The notes: generated from the sequence alone by a model not told the origin. A stretch of DNA of 64,000 bases from Candidatus Hydrogenedentota bacterium (GCA_029552745.1 JAKPDK010000182.1:124001-188000), one strand, 5' to 3'. Shown: positions 33,755-43,859, counted from the stretch's first letter. A program made the numbers and translations.

Positions 33755-35839
33755 ATGAGTGTGGGGTTGCTTCTTCTAGCTGTTGCTTTGCTTGGACAAG
33801 CGGATTTTCAGGAGCGGACGGCTGTAGCACAGCGTCTCGACCTGGGTGAATCAGCGCCGGATTGGTTGGTGGAATCGGAGTCGTACATCTTTGCGCCGCG
33901 GCTGGAAGACTGGGAGGCGCTTGCCCAATCTAAAGTGGCATTTGTGACGCATTGTCCTGTCAACCGCGAGTTCTTTGACCGGTGTCATGCTCTGGGTATT
34001 CGGTGTTTTCCATATGTGACCTTCTACCAAGGTTTTGCCACACAAACGTACCAGGGAGTCAACCTCAAGGATCATCAGGACTTTGTCGAAATCGATGCGG
34101 AAGGCAATCTGAAACGCACGGGTTTTTGGGAATCCGAAGACGCCAAGAACATGTATACCACGTGTCCGGACGTTCAGGCGTATCAAGATGCGATGGTAGA
34201 TTGGGTCAGACGTTTGATGGAAATGGGTGCGGACGGCGTGTTTGTGGATAACCTGTCAAGCCGGGTGGAATGTTACGGTCCGAAATTCAGCAAACACCAA
34301 CATATGTACAACGATCCCAATCATGCGTTTGCCATGCTATTAAAGCGCGTTCGTGAGGTAGTAAAACAATACAAACCGGATGGCGCGGTGTTGGGCAATT
34401 CAGCGAATCCGCCCTCTTTGCCTCGAGAATTTTGGAAGTATCTTGATGCAGAGATGCTGGAGTCGTACATATGTACATGGGTTAGCAACGACCGCTGGTT
34501 TGATTGGAAAGACCATTGGCATAAAGCAGGCGTTGATTTGCAGGATTTTGTGCGCGCCGGCAAACAGATTCAGGCATTAAGCTACTTAGGGCATACTCCC
34601 TACGGCGTTCGGGAAGATGCCTTTTTCTGCTATGCGAGCGCACGACTTGCTGGCTTTGTCTGGAGCGGCGGCTCACCGTCCGATGAGAACGTGGCTGACC
34701 TGTATCGGTTGCGGTTGGGTAAAGCGTGCGGACCGGAACAAGAGCAGAATGGCGTTTATTATCGCGTATTTGAGCGGGGCATGGTAGCGGTAAACCCTGA
34801 CAAGGAGAATGCCAGAGAAATAGATTTGGTTCCGACGATTTCGTGTCACAGGTTGCTGGATGTATTTGGGGGCGGGGTGCAGAGCTGGGAGGCTACGGGC
34901 TCCCGAGGGTACCGATTAGCCACCGACCTTCCTCACAGCGGCAGCCACAGCATTTATTGCGCCACCGACAATCTTTCTGAGAGTGCGGGTGCCTTGCAGG
35001 TTGTCGAGTTGAATCAGTCCTCACCTGTTCCCATTACCTTGGGAGGCTGGAGCAGGGCGCAAGAGGTCAGCGGCGAGAAAAATGGTGACTATAGCGTCTA
35101 TGCTGACATCTTGTACACGGATGGCACCTGGCTCTATGGCCAGATTGCTGCGTTTGACACGGGCACGCACGATTGGCAACACAGCACGATTACGGTTCAT
35201 CCTGAAAAGCCCATAAAAAGCATTACGTTGAATCTCTTATTGCGCGATAAGACAGGTCGCGCCTGGTTTGACAATATTTCTGTTATTTCAGAAGGGACGG
35301 AGTATGTGCGGAACGGGGATTTGGAGCAAACGAGTATGAAAGGACGCTTATTGGATTTGACAGAGACAGGCAAACTTGAGATCCCGAGATACTCGGGGCG
35401 GGTTTACCTTTTCCTTCCCGACGATAAGAACGAACTTTCGGTTGCGGGGCCGCGGTTGACCGTGGTGACCTCGCCGGCTTTGGGTGAGGTACGGTTCCGA
35501 GTGGATGGTTTTGATTACTGGACGCATAGCGGACGCTGGACGACACAATTTGAGCTGGGCTCCCTTTTCGGATCATTCGCGATCGCGTTTGAAAAGCCAG
35601 GAAAACATACCGTCGAAATAGTGGATGTGGTTCCGTCGGATATGAAGACGCCCGCCGGCTACGGCACCGGGGAACGACTGGGTACGTTCATGGACCCGTC
35701 TAATCCTGTCAAGCCTAGCGAGGGTAAAAAGTTCAAGTTCCGAGAATGGGAAGGCGGCGTAAAGACACCTCAGATAGAACTGGATGTCTCCGAAAATACG
35801 GTTTTAAGAGCGATATTTGATGTTGAATTGCCCAAGTGA
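33755..35839 (+). CDS. Exported putative TIM-barrel glycosidase with C-terminal beta domains
   Basis: 694 residues. A short signal peptide (Leu/Ala-rich, ending near 'LLGQA'). Residues ~40-350 look like a (beta/alpha)8 barrel of the GHL/DUF4015-like kind: 'VAFVTHCPVNREFFDRCHALGIRCFPYVTFYQG', 'MGADGVFVDNLSSR' with the usual D-N/D on a barrel strand, and 'GAVLGNSANPPSLP'. The second half has a jelly-roll carbohydrate-binding-like domain ('VRNGDLEQ', 'WFDNISVISEG'). The substrate is unknown. AAGGAGG precedes the ATG. It begins the plus-strand sugar block. Confidence 0.78.
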   Translation: MSVGLLLLAVALLGQADFQERTAVAQRLDLGESAPDWLVESESYIFAPRLEDWEALAQSKVAFVTHCPVNREFFDRCHALGIRCFPYVTFYQGFATQTYQGVNLKDHQDFVEIDAEGNLKRTGFWESEDAKNMYTTCPDVQAYQDAMVDWVRRLMEMGADGVFVDNLSSRVECYGPKFSKHQHMYNDPNHAFAMLLKRVREVVKQYKPDGAVLGNSANPPSLPREFWKYLDAEMLESYICTWVSNDRWFDWKDHWHKAGVDLQDFVRAGKQIQALSYLGHTPYGVREDAFFCYASARLAGFVWSGGSPSDENVADLYRLRLGKACGPEQEQNGVYYRVFERGMVAVNPDKENAREIDLVPTISCHRLLDVFGGGVQSWEATGSRGYRLATDLPHSGSHSIYCATDNLSESAGALQVVELNQSSPVPITLGGWSRAQEVSGEKNGDYSVYADILYTDGTWLYGQIAAFDTGTHDWQHSTITVHPEKPIKSITLNLLLRDKTGRAWFDNISVISEGTEYVRNGDLEQTSMKGRLLDLTETGKLEIPRYSGRVYLFLPDDKNELSVAGPRLTVVTSPALGEVRFRVDGFDYWTHSGRWTTQFELGSLFGSFAIAFEKPGKHTVEIVDVVPSDMKTPAGYGTGERLGTFMDPSNPVKPSEGKKFKFREWEGGVKTPQIELDVSENTVLRAIFDVELPK

Positions 35840-35920
35840 CTCTGCCGCGTGGAACAAGCGGCTACTTGATAAGAGGCGGTCTATTGCACGGAATACCCAG
35901 CAGGGGTAAAGGTGACAATT

Positions 35921-37018
35921 ATGAATTTCGCCGAACTCAACGCGCGCATTTTTCGCAAAGAGTCCGTCCCCCAAGTGCTTTGGCAGCCGCGTTTGGAACA
36001 TTGGTACAACGTCAACAAACGCGAAGGAACCTTACCAGAACGCTACCGGGATATGTCGCTGTTAGAGGTGTTCGATGACCTGAACTGTTCTGTCCGGCCC
36101 TACTGGGCGTTTAATTCGTGCATACAAATAAAGGATGATCTCAGTGTCCGGCAGGAACACGAAACCCACGGCGAACGCGATATCACGGTCACCCATACCC
36201 CCGCTGGAGATCTGGTTTCCGTTCAGAAAAGGGCGAGCCGTTCTCATCATCCGGAGAAGTATCCGGTCGTCACTGCCGAAGATATGAAGGTGATGGAATG
36301 GATATTGACGCATCGCACGGTGACTTTTGACCATGAAAAGTACCGGCAAGCGTGTGCCCTCATTGGGGACCGCGCTGCGCCAAGTATCTACATCTCTCGT
36401 GTCAATGTCATGCGTCTCATCATCGATTTCATGGGGTTTGAAAACGGATTGCGGGCACTTTTCGAAATGCCAAAAGAGACCGAACATCTCCTTCGGACGA
36501 TTAACGAAACGGATGATCTTTTGTTAGATGTTGTTTGCGAAAGCCCAATTGAGATTGTGAACTTTGGCGACAACGTGCATCAGATGCTGTGCCCACCGCC
36601 CCTTTTCAAGAAATGGGTCATGCCAGAGTACATTCGCCGTAACGAAATCCTTCATGGTGCCGGCAAGAAGACCTATCCGCATTGGGACGGTGATTGTAAA
36701 CAACTGCTAGTCTATGTGCGCGATTGTGGCTTCGATGGGTATGAGGCCCTTACGCCGCTCCCGCAGGGTGATGTCACCTTGGAAGAGATACGGGATGCGT
36801 TTGGGGACGAACTGATTCTACTGGACGGGATTCCTTGTACGGATTTTTTGCCGACGGAACCCTTGGAAGGCTTGATGGAAAGAACACGGAAGTGTATTGA
36901 GTATTTTCATCCGCGGTTGGTGCTGGGTATTTCGGACGAGTTATCGCCCGTCGGAGACATCGAACGAGTACGGCTTGTGAGTGAAATAGTGCGTGAGTAC
37001 GAAACGCGTAATACCTGA
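35921..37018 (+). CDS. Uroporphyrinogen decarboxylase-like protein, HWD variant
   Basis: 365 residues from ATG 35921 (AAAGG eight bases upstream; the in-frame GTG at 35912 overlaps that site). C-terminal 'GAGKKTYPHWDGDCKQLLVYVRDCGFDGYEALTPLPQGDVTLEEIRDAFGDELILLDGIPC' follows the MtaA-type barrel end: zinc motif position is HWDGDC, then the 'E...L.P..GD..L' segment and the next barrel strand. Mid-protein 'FGDNVHQ' fits the substrate loop. It lies between a glycosidase and GH29 fucosidase, suggesting a role in sugar or methyl-sugar catabolism (inference). Confidence 0.8.
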   Translation: MNFAELNARIFRKESVPQVLWQPRLEHWYNVNKREGTLPERYRDMSLLEVFDDLNCSVRPYWAFNSCIQIKDDLSVRQEHETHGERDITVTHTPAGDLVSVQKRASRSHHPEKYPVVTAEDMKVMEWILTHRTVTFDHEKYRQACALIGDRAAPSIYISRVNVMRLIIDFMGFENGLRALFEMPKETEHLLRTINETDDLLLDVVCESPIEIVNFGDNVHQMLCPPPLFKKWVMPEYIRRNEILHGAGKKTYPHWDGDCKQLLVYVRDCGFDGYEALTPLPQGDVTLEEIRDAFGDELILLDGIPCTDFLPTEPLEGLMERTRKCIEYFHPRLVLGISDELSPVGDIERVRLVSEIVREYETRNT

Positions 37019-37065
37019 CCTCTGTTCGTTGAATGCGGCAGCGGTTGTGGCACGAAAGGAGATAC

Positions 37066-38415
37066 ATGATGCATACGGCCTTTTTGTTGAGTTGGGTTGT
37101 CAGTAACCTTCCTGCAGGTGTTGCGCCACCTGTCCCTTTGGAACCTGTTCCAACACCCCAACAGCTCGCATGGCATGAGATGGAAATGGGGCTCTTCTGT
37201 CACTTTGGAGTGAATACCTTTTTAGACCAGGAATGGGGCGATGGAACAGAATCGCCGGATGTGTTTCAACCGTCGGAGCTTAATCCGCGTCAATGGGTGC
37301 AAGTCGCGCGAGCGTGTGGAATGAAGTATCTCGTGTTTACAGCAAAACATCACGACGGCTTTTGTCTTTTTCCTTCAGCGTACACGACGCACAGTGTGGC
37401 GTCTTCCTCATGGAGACAAGGAAAAGGCGATGTTGTGCGCGAAGTGGCGGAAGCATGTCACGAACAGGGTCTCATGTTTGGTGTTTATTTATCGCCGTGG
37501 GATCGACATGAACCGTCGTATTCGGAGCCGAGCCGATATGACGAGTTTTACAAGAACCAGCTGCGCGAACTTTTGACGCAATATGGCCCCGTGGGAGAGG
37601 TTTGGCTAGATGGGGCCGGAAGTGCGGGTCACACATATGACTGGGAAGGGTACTTTGCGTTGGTGCGTTCATTACAGCCCAATGCTTTGATCGCTATCTG
37701 TGGGCCTGACATTCGCTGGGTGGGCAATGAAGACGGGCTTGCACCGGATACCGTATGGTACGTGCAAGAACGTGATGGAAAGCCCGTCTGGTATCCGCCA
37801 GAATGCGATGTTCCTATCCGAAAACAGTATTGGTTTTTTCACACCCACACAGAAAACACGATACGCACACCGGAGGAACTGCTTGAAATCTACTACCGTT
37901 CCGTGGGGCGGGGTGCCGGCTTGCTATTGAACATTGCTCCCGATCGACGTGGACTCCTTCCGGACGAAGACGTTGTTGCTTTGAAAGAGATGTGGAGAAT
38001 TGTATCGACTACATTTCGCACGAATCTCGCTGAAAACAAGCCAATAATAGCTTCCAATGTGCGTGGGAATGACCTGCAATATGCCGCCGAAAACCTTGTT
38101 GACAGCAATGCCAATACGTATTGGGCAACCGATGACGGCGTCACCACGGCTGTGATAGAAGTTGATCTTGGTGTGCCAACGCGGTTTAATCGCACGATGT
38201 TGCAGGAACATTTGCCCTTAGGGCAACGAATCGAAGCCTACGTGGTCGAGGTGCATGAAAACGGGAATTGGAAAACCGTGATCGAAGGAACCTCCATAGG
38301 ACACAAACGTTTGGATCGTTTTTCCGATGTTTCTGCAGATAAAGTACGGGTCACTATACGTAAAGCGAAGGCGTGCCCGGTGTTGCGTGGTTTTGGTGTA
38401 TACTGTGCTCCCTGA
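37066..38415 (+). CDS. Alpha-L-fucosidase (GH29) with C-terminal discoidin-like domain, exported
   Basis: 449 residues from ATG 37066 (AAAGGAG five bases upstream). A hydrophobic N-terminus is a likely signal peptide. 'GLFCHFGVNTF', 'YLVFTAKHHDGFCLFPS' and 'GEVWLDGAG' with the nucleophile Asp near residue 180 are GH29 hallmarks; 'RGAGLLLNIAPDRRGLLPDED' closes the catalytic barrel. Residues ~330-449 ('NKPIIASNVRG...LVDSNANTYWATDD') are an F5/8 type C (discoidin, CBM32-like) domain. It releases fucose from glycans outside the cytoplasm. Confidence 0.94.
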   Translation: MMHTAFLLSWVVSNLPAGVAPPVPLEPVPTPQQLAWHEMEMGLFCHFGVNTFLDQEWGDGTESPDVFQPSELNPRQWVQVARACGMKYLVFTAKHHDGFCLFPSAYTTHSVASSSWRQGKGDVVREVAEACHEQGLMFGVYLSPWDRHEPSYSEPSRYDEFYKNQLRELLTQYGPVGEVWLDGAGSAGHTYDWEGYFALVRSLQPNALIAICGPDIRWVGNEDGLAPDTVWYVQERDGKPVWYPPECDVPIRKQYWFFHTHTENTIRTPEELLEIYYRSVGRGAGLLLNIAPDRRGLLPDEDVVALKEMWRIVSTTFRTNLAENKPIIASNVRGNDLQYAAENLVDSNANTYWATDDGVTTAVIEVDLGVPTRFNRTMLQEHLPLGQRIEAYVVEVHENGNWKTVIEGTSIGHKRLDRFSDVSADKVRVTIRKAKACPVLRGFGVYCAP

Positions 38416-38441
38416 AGACAACGAGGAGTGAATGAAATCGC

Positions 38442-39953
38442 ATGAGTACGTATCTTCTTGAAATGCGTGATATTGTGAAGCGGTTTCCGGGCGTTTTGGC
38501 TGTAAACAAGGCACAATTGACGCTGTATCCGGGCGAGGTACATTGCCTTGTGGGAGAGAACGGCGCCGGCAAGTCGACGTTGATGAAAATCCTTTCTGGT
38601 GCGGAATCTCTTGATTCGGGGCAGATTTTCATTGATGGCAATCCGGTGCAAATTCAATCACCGCATCACGCCCAGCTGTTGGGCATCAGCATGATCTATC
38701 AGGAGTTCAATTTAAGTCCTTATATGAGCGTGGCGGAGAACATTTATCTCGGGAGGGAGCCACGTATCGGCAAGACGCCGTTTATTGACTGGCGCCGGAT
38801 GTATGCGGAGTCACGTGTGCTACTTCAAAAGATGCGCATTGATATCGATGTGCGCCGGCCAATAAATACTTGCAGTGTAGCGCAACAACAGATGGTCGAA
38901 ATTGCCAAAGCCATTTCGCGTAACGCGCGGATCATCGTGATGGACGAACCATCCGCCACGTTAACGGATCATGAGCTGGAAGCGCTCTTCGAACTGATTC
39001 GTGAGTTAAAGACGCAGGGCATAGGCATGATCTACATCTCCCATCGTTTGGAGGAGATCTTCCAGATTGGGGATCGGGTCACGGTGATGCGGGACGGACA
39101 ATATGTCGACACAAACCCGGTGCATGCCCTCGACAAAGAACAAATCATTCGCCGGATGGTCGGTCGGGACCTCACGGAAGAGTTTCCCAAAGAAATTTTC
39201 CCGATAGGTCGAGAGCGGCTTCGTGTGGAGAATTTGACGCGACACGGCGTTTTCGAAAACATCAGTTTTTCACTTCGGGAGGGGGAAATTGTTGGCTTGA
39301 CTGGTTTGGTCGGCGCGGGACGGACCGAAGTGGCACGGGCAATATTTGGCGCTGACCCCATCGATGCGGGACGCATTTTCCTGGATGGTGCCGAAATCCA
39401 TGTTCGGACGCCGCAAGACGCCATACGTCAAGGGATAGGTTTACTTACGGAAGACAGGAAAAACCAGGGATTGATCCTCGCCATGACGGTTCGCGAGAAC
39501 ACCACGTTGGCTAATCTGAAGACATTGGTTCGATTCTTGTTCATTGATAGACATCGGGAGCGTGAAGTAACCGAGAAATATATCCGGGAACTCCAGATCA
39601 AAACCCCGTCTACCGAACAAATCGCTCAAAATTTAAGCGGTGGAACGCAACAAAAAGTTGTCTTGGCAAAATGGCTTTTTTCTCAATCGAAGATTCTCAT
39701 TTTCGATGAGCCGACAAGGGGGATAGACGTGGGCGCGAAAGTGGAGATCTATAAGTTGATGAACGAGCTTCTGCGAAAAGGCGTATGCATTCTGATGATT
39801 TCCAGTGAGCTGCCTGAAGTGCTTGGCATGTGTGACCGAATTCTCGTGATGCACGAAGGACGTCTTGCCGGCGAACTCACACGCGCCGAAGCCACGCAAG
39901 AAGGTATCATGCGCCTTGCCACTGGTGCCGGTGTTCCAACGAAAACGACGTAA
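38442..39953 (+). CDS. Sugar ABC transporter ATP-binding protein (RbsA/MglA type)
   Basis: 503 residues with two ATPase halves. The first has Walker A '[14 protein letters not shown]', the Q-loop and '[12 protein letters not shown]' (Walker B); its signature '[14 protein letters not shown]' replaces LSGGQ. The second half has a degenerate Walker A ('[16 protein letters not shown]') and '[15 protein letters not shown]'. This is the pattern of CUT2 monosaccharide importers (ribose, galactose, xylose). No permease or binding-protein gene is adjacent; the next gene is on the opposite strand. It follows a fucosidase by 26 bases, so a fucose-like sugar is possible. Confidence 0.93.
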   Translation: MSTYLLEMRDIVKRFPGVLAVNKAQLTLYPGEVHCLVGENGAGKSTLMKILSGAESLDSGQIFIDGNPVQIQSPHHAQLLGISMIYQEFNLSPYMSVAENIYLGREPRIGKTPFIDWRRMYAESRVLLQKMRIDIDVRRPINTCSVAQQQMVEIAKAISRNARIIVMDEPSATLTDHELEALFELIRELKTQGIGMIYISHRLEEIFQIGDRVTVMRDGQYVDTNPVHALDKEQIIRRMVGRDLTEEFPKEIFPIGRERLRVENLTRHGVFENISFSLREGEIVGLTGLVGAGRTEVARAIFGADPIDAGRIFLDGAEIHVRTPQDAIRQGIGLLTEDRKNQGLILAMTVRENTTLANLKTLVRFLFIDRHREREVTEKYIRELQIKTPSTEQIAQNLSGGTQQKVVLAKWLFSQSKILIFDEPTRGIDVGAKVEIYKLMNELLRKGVCILMISSELPEVLGMCDRILVMHEGRLAGELTRAEATQEGIMRLATGAGVPTKTT

Positions 39954-39999
39954 GAATACACTCCCGGCGGGTTGTATTTCGGCCTTCGCGCTTTTGCTG

Positions 40000-40914
40000 C
40001 TATTCGTCCATGAATGTTGTGCCGGGTTCCACCAATGGTTTTAATTTTGCGATATCGTATTTGTTAGAAACGGAGCCCGCTTTGCTCATCCAAAAGGCTT
40101 CCCAGTCTGCGGCGTTATCAAAGTCCACCAGGCTGTCCTGTGTGCTCCATATCCATTTTAAGGACTCTCGGCAGGTTTTTTGTACACGCAGTTCTGGGTC
40201 ATTCCACGCCGCAAGCAGAAGTGGCGTTGCTTCTTTCAAGTGTAAGGCGCCGAAGGCATAGGCTGCCGCAACACGAACTTCTTCCGATGGGTCTACTAGC
40301 CCTCGGGCAATGAGGTCCGCACTACCCGTATCACCTGTTTCCCCCAGTAGCCGTATCGCAGCTGCTCGTGTGAGCGCATCAGGGTGTTCCACTTGGCTGA
40401 GTAACAACGGGCGTGCACGACGTGGGTTCAACTCGCAAAGGATCTCCAGAACGCCAGGGATGAAACGCGGCAACATGGAGGGCAACCATACCTCAAAATA
40501 GCGGAACAGGTCGGCTTCTTTGCCCATCGCAATTAATTCGTTCTTGCCGCGGATGCGTTCGTCCTCGTTTTGGGAAGTCATCCAGCCGAGGAATTGACTT
40601 ACTTGGACGCGCTGTTCCGCCGTCAGACCGGTACGCTCCCGCATTTCTTTCTCGCGTTCCGCTGCTTGTGCTTTGAGTTTTTCGAGGTCGAACCCGCCCG
40701 TCTTCTCGTTTTTTTCAACTCGTAACACTTCGGAAGCGCGGAATACGCTTTCCCTGTTGCCTATGCGAAGGCGCACGTGGTCGCTGGATTCAGAGACAAT
40801 CACTCCATCGACGTGAACACCACTTTTCAGATACACCGTATCGGCGTAAAGGGTGGCACAGAAGAGAAGCATAGCACCGGTGAAGGTTGTTTTAACGAAT
40901 AGTTCAGCTCTCAT
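40000..40914 (-). CDS. HEAT-repeat protein, exported
   Basis: 304 residues from ATG 40914 (AAAGGGAG ten bases upstream). A signal peptide ('GAMLLFCATLYA') leads to a small beta part ('DTVYLKSGVHVDGVIVSESSDHVRLRIGN'), as in other exported Planctomycete/Lentisphaera proteins, and then two or three HEAT/armadillo-like helical repeats ('DALTRAAAIRLLGETGDTGSADLIARGLVDPSEEVRVAAAYAFGAL'), as in PBS-lyase repeats. Such repeats usually bind proteins. It starts 34 bases after the PilX-like gene, so likely in the same transcript. Confidence 0.85.
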   Translation of the reverse strand: MRAELFVKTTFTGAMLLFCATLYADTVYLKSGVHVDGVIVSESSDHVRLRIGNRESVFRASEVLRVEKNEKTGGFDLEKLKAQAAEREKEMRERTGLTAEQRVQVSQFLGWMTSQNEDERIRGKNELIAMGKEADLFRYFEVWLPSMLPRFIPGVLEILCELNPRRARPLLLSQVEHPDALTRAAAIRLLGETGDTGSADLIARGLVDPSEEVRVAAAYAFGALHLKEATPLLLAAWNDPELRVQKTCRESLKWIWSTQDSLVDFDNAADWEAFWMSKAGSVSNKYDIAKLKPLVEPGTTFMDE

Positions 40915-40948
40915 ACGCGGTTGCTCCCTTTCCAAAATCCTACTGTGG

Positions 40949-43213
40949 TCACGTCGTTCCGTCTTGTTGTGGAAGATTAGCGTATACCAGCCGCCGAAAA
41001 GCCACTTGCTGCGTATCTTCCAGAGACCAGAACCGTTGCACGCGGCGGTCGTAGTAGAGCAGGAAGCTCTTGTTCCCGTAAGTGCCGTCGCCAGCTGTCA
41101 ACACGCCGAGATCAGGACAAATAATTGCCCCACGCACGGTCATTTTTCCGTCGGTGTAGGACCCGTGGCGTGCCCGGCTACGTACAATGCAGAAAATCGC
41201 ATTGTTGCTATAGAGTAACCCGTCGAACTGGAAACGTCTGCCGCTGGAAGGCCGAGATTGTTCGTCCTGCCACCAAATCTGACGAAGCGTAGTTTCACTG
41301 ATCCAGTTCCCGCGGGGATTCATATAATGGAAGGCGGCGTTGTTCAAGCGGTCCGGTGAGACGCCTCGAGCCACAATATAGTCGACGAGATTTTGAACAC
41401 CCCCGCCGCTTTCATCGTATCGCACAGCGTGTTCATCCGGGGGATGGTGGTAGCAATACAGCGCGTCGGGTTGGCTATCGCGTAACCCGTAAAACCGGGG
41501 GATGTAGTTCGGGTCCTGCATCATTTTGCTTACTTCTTTATTGTTGAACAGCATGAGCTCGGACGTGGTAAAACTAAATTGTTGTCCTGTCCGGGTCACT
41601 GGGTTGCCGTTAGCATCCAACATCGTGGCTTCGATTCTCCCAGGATCAATGACTCCAGGATCGAAATACCCGTAGCGCAAGGTCTGAGTCACCTTATTCA
41701 ACGTGACATTTGCTGTTTTATTGGCTTCACGGCAGCGGATACTATAAGCCCTGTTAGGATATTTGCTCGTGTCCTGCGTGTGATTTTTGCCACGGATCGT
41801 TAAATAGTCTCCGATGAGGATGCTACCACCGCTGACAAGAGCCAAGCCGTTTTCCGTCCCGTCTGCGGCGCGTCCGAACTCTCCTGGTGCGTCGGCGTAG
41901 GTGACATCGCCCACGACGTAGGTGTTACCCCGCACAAAGAGTTGCCCCCAACCTTTTACTTTCCCTTTGATAACGAGGTCACCGTTAATGGCGACATTAC
42001 CGTCAATTCGTATGGGGTTTTCGTCGGTGCCCACGAGAACCAGATTGCCGTTGTAGGTACCGGTGGTGGTCAAATCGTTCAAAGCCGTGTTGGGAGTAGC
42101 TGGGAGGGAGTTTCCCGAGTAAAACTCCCCTTCGGGTACACCGTACGCAATGCCGCCCGTAATAGATCCGCTTACGGTGTTCATGACTCTTGCAAACTCG
42201 TCATCGTCCACATATCGGTTTTCGTTATCGTCGCCGAAAGGCGCCGGGAAGTGGGTCGGTACATCGCCATCGGTCATCAAAGCCGGGTCATCAGGATAGT
42301 TCATATAGAAATTGGCGAACTGTTGGAGTTTTCCATCGGGTCCCGGTTGCCCCGCCACGGCGGGTTGCGGTCCGACGAGTTCACCGGTCGTAGGATTTTG
42401 TAGTAATTTTCCATTGGTGGTGTTGAAGCCGAACATACCGAAATGGCCAGAGCAACCCGCTAATTGCGCTGCGGTGAGGGGTGTGCCCGAGGGATTCGTG
42501 ATGACACCCCGTGTGTAAACGGTTCCGGCAAATCTGGAGTCAGCTTCCGTTGTTCGTATCAGCAGAGATTCCAGTGTGGCAACCTTAATTCGGTCAAACG
42601 TCCCGTAAGTGGACGGATCTCCCAGACTCCTCTCGAGGTCGAGCGCGCGAAATTCTGCATGACACAGAATGCAGTTGATGTTGTTGGCAAGTACTGCAAA
42701 GCCAAAGCCGGTAAAAGGCGCTCCTGACACGCGTACGGTTTGCGAAGCCCGGCGGGTCTCCCCGTTGTATTGCGCCGTAACGGTCAACGTCATGTTAGAG
42801 CCTGTCATGTCGTCCGTTCGGTCAATGCGCAGATTAGTTACCACAGCGCCACCCGCCAGTTGACGAGGGGCGCTTTCAGTAATAAGCACGCGGGAGCCGC
42901 TGTCCAGCGTACCGTTGCCGTCACGGTCTTCTGTGTTCGGTAAAAAGTTGTTGATGAAAACCCTGTAGGACGCCAGGTTGCCGGTGGTGTTACCGTTGCC
43001 CACAACGTATTGGTTCCAGATTTGCTGGATGCCGATATCGATTCCCGCCTTGCAGGCTTCGTCTAGCACCATGTTGCGCACGGCGGCATCGGTGGCACGT
43101 TTCGCACCATACACCTGGCTGACCACCATCGTAATGGCGCCTGCCAAAATAATGATGGCAAGCAATACCATCATCATGGCAATACCTTCTTGATTTCTTC
43201 GAATTGTTGTCAT
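40949..43213 (-). CDS. PilX-like exported protein with CxxCH and polymer-forming-type domain
   Basis: 754 residues from ATG 43213 (GAGGAGG eight bases upstream). 'RRNQEGIAMMMVLLAIIILAGAITMVV' is a PilX-type N-terminal membrane helix. C181-I-L-C184-H185 forms a c-type heme motif, unusual in this family. 'EDRDGNGTLDSG' and 'DDNENRYVDDDEF' are EF-hand-like calcium loops. The middle ('NVAINGDLVIKGKVKGWGQLFVRGNTYVVGDV') is a bactofilin/DUF7305-like beta solenoid. It probably works in a pilus or secretion system, together with minor pilins; other pilus genes are not nearby. The function of the CxxCH is open. Confidence 0.8.
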   Translation of the reverse strand: MTTIRRNQEGIAMMMVLLAIIILAGAITMVVSQVYGAKRATDAAVRNMVLDEACKAGIDIGIQQIWNQYVVGNGNTTGNLASYRVFINNFLPNTEDRDGNGTLDSGSRVLITESAPRQLAGGAVVTNLRIDRTDDMTGSNMTLTVTAQYNGETRRASQTVRVSGAPFTGFGFAVLANNINCILCHAEFRALDLERSLGDPSTYGTFDRIKVATLESLLIRTTEADSRFAGTVYTRGVITNPSGTPLTAAQLAGCSGHFGMFGFNTTNGKLLQNPTTGELVGPQPAVAGQPGPDGKLQQFANFYMNYPDDPALMTDGDVPTHFPAPFGDDNENRYVDDDEFARVMNTVSGSITGGIAYGVPEGEFYSGNSLPATPNTALNDLTTTGTYNGNLVLVGTDENPIRIDGNVAINGDLVIKGKVKGWGQLFVRGNTYVVGDVTYADAPGEFGRAADGTENGLALVSGGSILIGDYLTIRGKNHTQDTSKYPNRAYSIRCREANKTANVTLNKVTQTLRYGYFDPGVIDPGRIEATMLDANGNPVTRTGQQFSFTTSELMLFNNKEVSKMMQDPNYIPRFYGLRDSQPDALYCYHHPPDEHAVRYDESGGGVQNLVDYIVARGVSPDRLNNAAFHYMNPRGNWISETTLRQIWWQDEQSRPSSGRRFQFDGLLYSNNAIFCIVRSRARHGSYTDGKMTVRGAIICPDLGVLTAGDGTYGNKSFLLYYDRRVQRFWSLEDTQQVAFRRLVYANLPQQDGTT

Positions 43214-43317
43214 AGGCAACCCTCCTCTCAACGAGTCGGAGAAAATACCCTGCCGCGCCGTGTCCAGTCGCGCGGTACGTCCACACTGGCGAGAGCCTAT
43301 TGGCTTCGCCAAGCGGA

Positions 43318-43354
43318 ATTATACCATATCATGAGCAATTTTACGCATATCATG
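43318..43354 (-). promoter_or_regulatory. Promoter and putative operator of the PilX-like gene
   Basis: On the minus strand TATAAT lies at 43323-43318, about 105 bases before the ATG. Two direct copies of CATATCATG, at 43325-43333 and 43346-43354, are spaced 21 bases (two helix turns). They cover the spacer and the -35 position, which has no recognisable -35. This is typical of a regulator-dependent promoter; the regulator is unknown. Confidence 0.45.
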
Positions 43355-43584
43355 TGCCAAATTCCGCTTATTTGCACAAAAAACGTAAGCACTTATGTAA
43401 AAAACACTTAGAAAAACATTTCCAAATGGGCGACAGGTTATCAGAAATACAAATTGACAAAAAATTGACAATTGGACAAAGAAATGCACAAAAATGAGAG
43501 GGAATAAACACTGGTCGGGCGACCTCAGAGGGCCGCCGCTACATTGTTAAGGGTAGCGCCTTTTTGTCCGTTGTCCCCCCCAGG

Positions 43585-43731
43585 TTGTCATTGCAAGGAG
43601 CGAGTTTTCGAAGCGACGAAGTAATCCCCTCAACCGCTTAGCGCGAGAGAAGCCGGCGTAATGTCATGTACCCACCCAAATCCCCGCGGCGATTGCCGCG
43701 TCGTGCCTGGCGGCACTCCTCGCAATGACAA
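43585..43731. repeat. Dispersed ~140-bp inverted-end repeat, copy 4
   Basis: TTGTCATTGCAAGGAGC at the left, CTCCTCGCAATGACAA at the right. Internal 'GAAGTAATCCCCTCAACCGC' and 'GATTGCCGCGTCGTGCCTGGCGGCA' match the other copies. A partial right end (GGGTTCCTCGCAACAAC) follows at about 43770. The remaining AT-rich gap (43360-43560) contains three TTG(G)ACA-type repeats near 43454-43478, but no gene. Confidence 0.85.
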
Positions 43732-43859
43732 CCGGGGGTGTTGGAGCGGGCGAGCGTCGTGCCCCGGGGTTCCTCGCAACAACGGCTAGGGGAAAAGCGC
43801 AAGAAAATAATGCGCGGAAAGCAAGACGCTCGTGTGTATCTACGCTTTGGCAGAATCTC

